A DNA stretch of 64,000 nt from Geodermatophilus sp. DSM 45219 (GTDB taxonomy: Bacteria; Actinomycetota; Actinomycetes; Mycobacteriales; Geodermatophilaceae). Of this stretch, positions 60,931 to 64,000 are shown one piece after another. The notes under the pieces were generated by a model. That model saw only the letters and a list, made by a program, of their open reading frames with translations, searched no databases and was not told where the DNA came from. The translations under genes and the position numbers were made by a program. The DNA is taken from NCBI RefSeq assembly GCF_900104025.1, contig NZ_FNIQ01000002.1, positions 248,001-312,000 of the forward strand, given 5' to 3'. Each line of letters starts with the position of its first letter. The stretch's first letter is position 1.

Positions 60931-62677
60931 CGTCGCCGACCCGACCTGGCAGGACGCCGGCCGGCGCCTGGTGGCCAAGGCGCTGGCCGAGCTGTCCTAC
61001 GAGCAGCTGATCACGCCGGTCCCCGACGGACCGGGGAGCTGGCGACTGGAGCTGCCCGGGGCGCCGGTCCACCGCTTCCGGGCCCGCCGGGGCGGCTTCG
61101 GCACCTGGCGGGTCGACCCCGGCAGCGTCGTCCGGGGCGACCGGCCGGCGCTCGACCCGGTGCGGTTCCTGCTCGACGCCCGCCCGGTGCTCGGCCTCGA
61201 CGGCCCGACCACCGCCGAGGTGGTGCGCGAGCTGACCGCGACGCACACCGCCGAGGCGCGGTTGCTCGCCGACGGCCGGCCGGCCGCGGCGCTGGCCGAC
61301 CTGCCCTACGCCGAGCTGGAGCAGCACCTGACCGGCCACCCGGTGCTGCTGCTCAACAAGGGCCGGCTGGGGTTCGACGCGGCCGACCTGGACCGGTACG
61401 CCCCCGAGTCCCGCGGCACCGTCCGGCTCCGGTGGTACGCCGCGCACCGCTCGGTCGCCGGCTTCCAGGCGGTGCCCGGGCTCGACCAGGCGCGGCTGCT
61501 GGCCGAGGAGCTCGACCCGGCCACCCGGCAGGCGTTCGCCGCCGCGCTCGCCGGCCGCGTCGCCGACCCCGCCGCCTACGTCTGGCTGCCCGTGCACCCG
61601 TACCAGGACGAGGCCGTCGTGCGCACCCTGTTCGCCCGGTACCTGGCCGACCGGCGGCTGGTGCCGCTCGGCGAGGGCCCGGCGGACTACCGGCCGGTCC
61701 AGTCGGTGCGCACGCTGGTGGCCCCCGGCCACCGGGACGTCAAGACGCCGCTGCTGATGCGCAACACGCTGGTGTGGCGAGGCCTGGGGACCCGCGCGAC
61801 CGCGGCCGCCCCGGACGTCAGCGCCTGGCTGGCGACCCTCCCGGCCGGGGACCCCGAGTTGCGGGCCACCGGGCTGGGGCTGCTCGGCGAGGTCGCCAGC
61901 GTGGTGGTCTCCCACGACCTGTTCGACGAGGTGCACGACGTGCCCTACCGCTATCGGGAGCTGCTCGGCGCGGTGTGGCGCGAGCCGGTCGCCGCGCACC
62001 TGCGGCCGGGGGAACGCGCGCGGTCGCTCGCGGCCCTGCTGCACGTCGACCCCGCGGGCCGGGCGGTCCTGACCGAGCTCGTCGCCCGCTCCGGCCTCCC
62101 CCCGCGGGACTGGCTGGCCCGGCTGTGCGAGGCGCTGCTGCCGGGGCTGCTGATCTGCCTCACCCGCCACGGCGTGGCCTTCTGCCCGCACGGGGAGAAC
62201 ACCGTGGTCGTCCACGACACCGGCGACGTGCCGGTGCGGGTCCTGGTGAAGGACTTCGCCGAGGACGTCACGCTGCTGCCCGGTCGCGACTACCCGGGGC
62301 TGTCCGAGCGGGCGGACCGGGTGCTGGTGCGCTGGCCGGCGGCGGAGATGGCGCACAGCATCACCAGCGCCGTCCTCGCCGGGCACTTCCGCTTCCTGGC
62401 CGGCGTCGCCGAGGACCACCTCGGCGTTCCGGAGGGGACCTTCTGGGCGCTGGTGCGCGAGACCCTGCTGACCTGGCGGGCCGGCCACCCCGACCTCGCC
62501 GCGGCCTTCGACGACCTGGGGCTGCTCGCCCCCGAGGTCGAGCGGGTCGCCCTCAACCGGGAGCACCTGACCGGCGGCGGGTTCCACGACCGCGCCGACC
62601 GCGACGCCGCCCCCGACGTCGTCCACGGCTGCGCGCCGAACCCGCTGGCCGCCGTCCCCGCGGAGGTGCCGGCGTGA
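60914..62677 (+). CDS. IucA/IucC-family NIS siderophore synthetase (second)
   Basis: A 587-residue synthetase. The substrate and ATP loop here is GHPVLLLNKGRLGF, different from the HPxHPxxKSR form of the first enzyme, which suggests that it uses another substrate. LPVHPYQDEAVV, SVRTLVAPGHRDVKTPLLMRNTLVWRGLGTR and HGVAFCPHGENTVVVHDTGDVPVRVLVKDFAED (the catalytic loop with HxEN) are conserved. The pair fits first and second additions to citrate, as in aerobactin or rhizobactin. The ATG start lies inside the end of the exporter gene. Confidence 0.92.
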   Translation: MFPPADVADPTWQDAGRRLVAKALAELSYEQLITPVPDGPGSWRLELPGAPVHRFRARRGGFGTWRVDPGSVVRGDRPALDPVRFLLDARPVLGLDGPTTAEVVRELTATHTAEARLLADGRPAAALADLPYAELEQHLTGHPVLLLNKGRLGFDAADLDRYAPESRGTVRLRWYAAHRSVAGFQAVPGLDQARLLAEELDPATRQAFAAALAGRVADPAAYVWLPVHPYQDEAVVRTLFARYLADRRLVPLGEGPADYRPVQSVRTLVAPGHRDVKTPLLMRNTLVWRGLGTRATAAAPDVSAWLATLPAGDPELRATGLGLLGEVASVVVSHDLFDEVHDVPYRYRELLGAVWREPVAAHLRPGERARSLAALLHVDPAGRAVLTELVARSGLPPRDWLARLCEALLPGLLICLTRHGVAFCPHGENTVVVHDTGDVPVRVLVKDFAEDVTLLPGRDYPGLSERADRVLVRWPAAEMAHSITSAVLAGHFRFLAGVAEDHLGVPEGTFWALVRETLLTWRAGHPDLAAAFDDLGLLAPEVERVALNREHLTGGGFHDRADRDAAPDVVHGCAPNPLAAVPAEVPA

Positions 62678-64000
62678 CCACCCTCGAGGAGCTGCGCGCC
62701 GACGTCGACGCCGGCCGGGTCGACGAGGTCGTGCTGGCACTGCCCGACCTCGCCGGCCGGCTGCAGGGCACCCGGCTGTCGGCGCGGCACTTCCTGGACA
62801 GCACCGTGGCCGACGGGCTCGGTGCCTGCACCTACCTGCTGACCACGGACGTCGACATGGCGGTCACCGCCCGCTCGACCGAGCTCGACCCGGAGGGCAC
62901 CGGCTACGGCGACATGGTCCTCGCCCCGGACCTGGCCACGCTGCGGCCGCTGCCGTGGGACCCCGGCACCGTCCTGGTGCTGGCCGACGCCCGCCATCCC
63001 GACGGGAGGCCGGTGCAGGTGGCACCGCGGCAGGTGCTGCGCAGGCAGGTCGAGGCGCTCGCCGAGCTCGGCCTGGTCCCGCTGGCCGGTGTCGAGCTGG
63101 AGTTCCGGGTCTTCACCGAGTCCTACGCAGCGGCGGAGACGGCCGGCTGGTCCCGGCTCACCCCCGCCACCCGCACCGGGGTGGACTACGCCCTGGTGGG
63201 GCTCGAGCGCATGGACGCGCTCACCCGCCGGCTGCGCCGGGAGACCGTCGCCGCCGGGCTGCGCCTGGAGTCGGCCCGCGGTGAGTGCGCCCCCGGCCAG
63301 TACGAGATCGTCTTCCGGTACGAGGAGGCGCTGGCCGCGGCCGACGCCGCGGCGTTCTACAAGACGGCCGCCAAGCAGATCGCCGCGCAGGAGGGCATGG
63401 CCCTGACGTTCATGCCCAAGTACGACGCCGCCGAGGGGAACTCCTGCCACCTGCACGTCAGCCTCCGAGGGCCGGACGGCACCCCGGTCCTCGCCGGGGA
63501 CGGCGCGTACGGGGAGTCGGCGCTGCTCCGCCGGGTCCTCGCCGGCCAGCTCGCCTGCCTGCGGGAGCTGACCCTGCTGTTCGCCCCCACGGTCAACGCC
63601 TACAAGCGGCTGAGCCCGGGCGCCTTCGCCCCCACCGCGGTGGCGTGGGGGCCGGACAACCGGCTGGCCGCCCTGCGGCTGGCCGGCTCCGGGTCCTCGC
63701 TCCGGTTCGAGCACCGCGTCCCGGGTGGGGACGCCGATCCCCACCTCGCCCTGGCCGCCGTGCTCCTCGCCGCCCGGCACGGCATCGAGGCGGACCTGCC
63801 GCTGCCCGCCCCGGTGCGGGGCGCGCCCGGGACGGAGGCGCCGACCCTGCCGGCCTCGCTGTCCGAGGCCGCCGACCTCCTCGACGGCAGCGGGATCGCC
63901 CGCAAGGGCCTCGGCGACGGGGTCGTCGACGCCCTGGTCGCGGCCGCGCGCGCCGAGTGGGCCGCGTACTCGCGGGCGGTGTCCGAGTGGGAGCGTGCCC
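62674..64000 (+). CDS. Glutamine synthetase-type gamma-glutamyl ligase, 3' end cut by window
   Basis: At least 442 residues of a glutamine-synthetase-fold ligase; the frame runs off the window. It shows the GVELEFRVF metal site, ESARGECAPGQYEIVF, the FMPKYDAAEGNSCHLHVSL metal loop, NAYKRLSPGAFAPTAVAWGPDNR and the Arg segment LRFEHRVPGGDADPHLALAA. Length and motif wording match the PuuA/GlnA3-like group that glutamylates polyamines more than true glutamine synthetase. The GTG start overlaps the synthetase stop by four bases, so it belongs to the siderophore operon. It may activate or protect 1,3-diaminopropane or another building block by gamma-glutamylation. Confidence 0.88.
   Translation, partial: MTTLEELRADVDAGRVDEVVLALPDLAGRLQGTRLSARHFLDSTVADGLGACTYLLTTDVDMAVTARSTELDPEGTGYGDMVLAPDLATLRPLPWDPGTVLVLADARHPDGRPVQVAPRQVLRRQVEALAELGLVPLAGVELEFRVFTESYAAAETAGWSRLTPATRTGVDYALVGLERMDALTRRLRRETVAAGLRLESARGECAPGQYEIVFRYEEALAAADAAAFYKTAAKQIAAQEGMALTFMPKYDAAEGNSCHLHVSLRGPDGTPVLAGDGAYGESALLRRVLAGQLACLRELTLLFAPTVNAYKRLSPGAFAPTAVAWGPDNRLAALRLAGSGSSLRFEHRVPGGDADPHLALAAVLLAARHGIEADLPLPAPVRGAPGTEAPTLPASLSEAADLLDGSGIARKGLGDGVVDALVAAARAEWAAYSRAVSEWERA

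Noticed and set aside
1-64000. tRNA or rRNA genes and insertion sequences
   Set aside because: I looked for cloverleaf-like segments, conserved rRNA strings and transposase motifs and saw none; without tools a single tRNA could still have been missed.

Overview
The window is a 64 kb piece of very G+C-rich chromosome. It has GTG-rich starts, GTGA/ATGA start-stop overlaps, a PafBC-type damage promoter, IdeR/DmdR-type iron boxes and a CtpE-type P-ATPase. Together these point to an actinobacterium. The family Geodermatophilaceae (Blastococcus, Geodermatophilus, Modestobacter) or a close relative is my best guess, but that is inference from gene content. I saw no rRNA, tRNA, CRISPR array, insertion sequence or prophage structural gene. 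About 60 coding genes fill most of the window, and the two edges cut a gene each (3-404 and 62674-64000).

Layout. 1-3.8 kb: two ABM-domain proteins, an MHS-family transporter and two unknown genes. 3.9-10 kb: a DNA-repair block with a Cas4/RecB-like nuclease, a phage-type (Sak4-like) ATPase and a RecD2 helicase on the minus strand, facing a single-stranded DNA-binding protein on the plus strand. The ATPase-nuclease pair and ssb each have a sequence that fits the LexA-independent (PafBC) damage promoter. 10-23.6 kb: general metabolism and stress genes (acyl-CoA dehydrogenase, SNF2 helicase, LLM oxidoreductase, CtpE-like calcium ATPase, AhpD-like and DsbA-like proteins, GDPD, GlcG-like protein, cation exchanger). 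23.6-32 kb: a PQQ locus with pqqA, pqqB, pqqC, pqqD and pqqE, a PQQ alcohol dehydrogenase with lanthanide-type ligands but no signal peptide, a cupredoxin-like protein that has lost its copper ligands, an FdhA-like zinc dehydrogenase and a divergent GAF-LytTR regulator. 32-39.5 kb: dipeptidase, aldolase, epimerase, metNIQ methionine importer behind a SAM riboswitch, and a three-subunit cobalt nitrile hydratase/thiocyanate hydrolase-like enzyme. 39.6-51 kb: DUF2252 protein, FAD monooxygenase, cold-shock protein, SUV3-like RNA helicase, a decayed vanadium haloperoxidase-like gene, two MFS transporters and a PHA synthase. 51.3 kb to the end: an iron-regulated NRPS-independent siderophore (NIS) locus.

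How they work together. The PQQ locus makes its own cofactor next to the enzyme that uses it, and the product aldehyde could pass to the FdhA-like enzyme. The siderophore operon predicts a 1,3-diaminopropane route (aminotransferase, decarboxylase), N-hydroxylation, two NIS synthetases, an exporter and a receptor lipoprotein. It also carries two less expected enzymes: an alanine-racemase-fold decarboxylase and a glutamine-synthetase-type ligase. The most interesting candidates for undescribed biology are the damage-inducible ssb/RecD2/ATPase/nuclease block, the signal-less lanthanide-type PQQ enzyme with its degenerate cupredoxin, and the hybrid siderophore operon.
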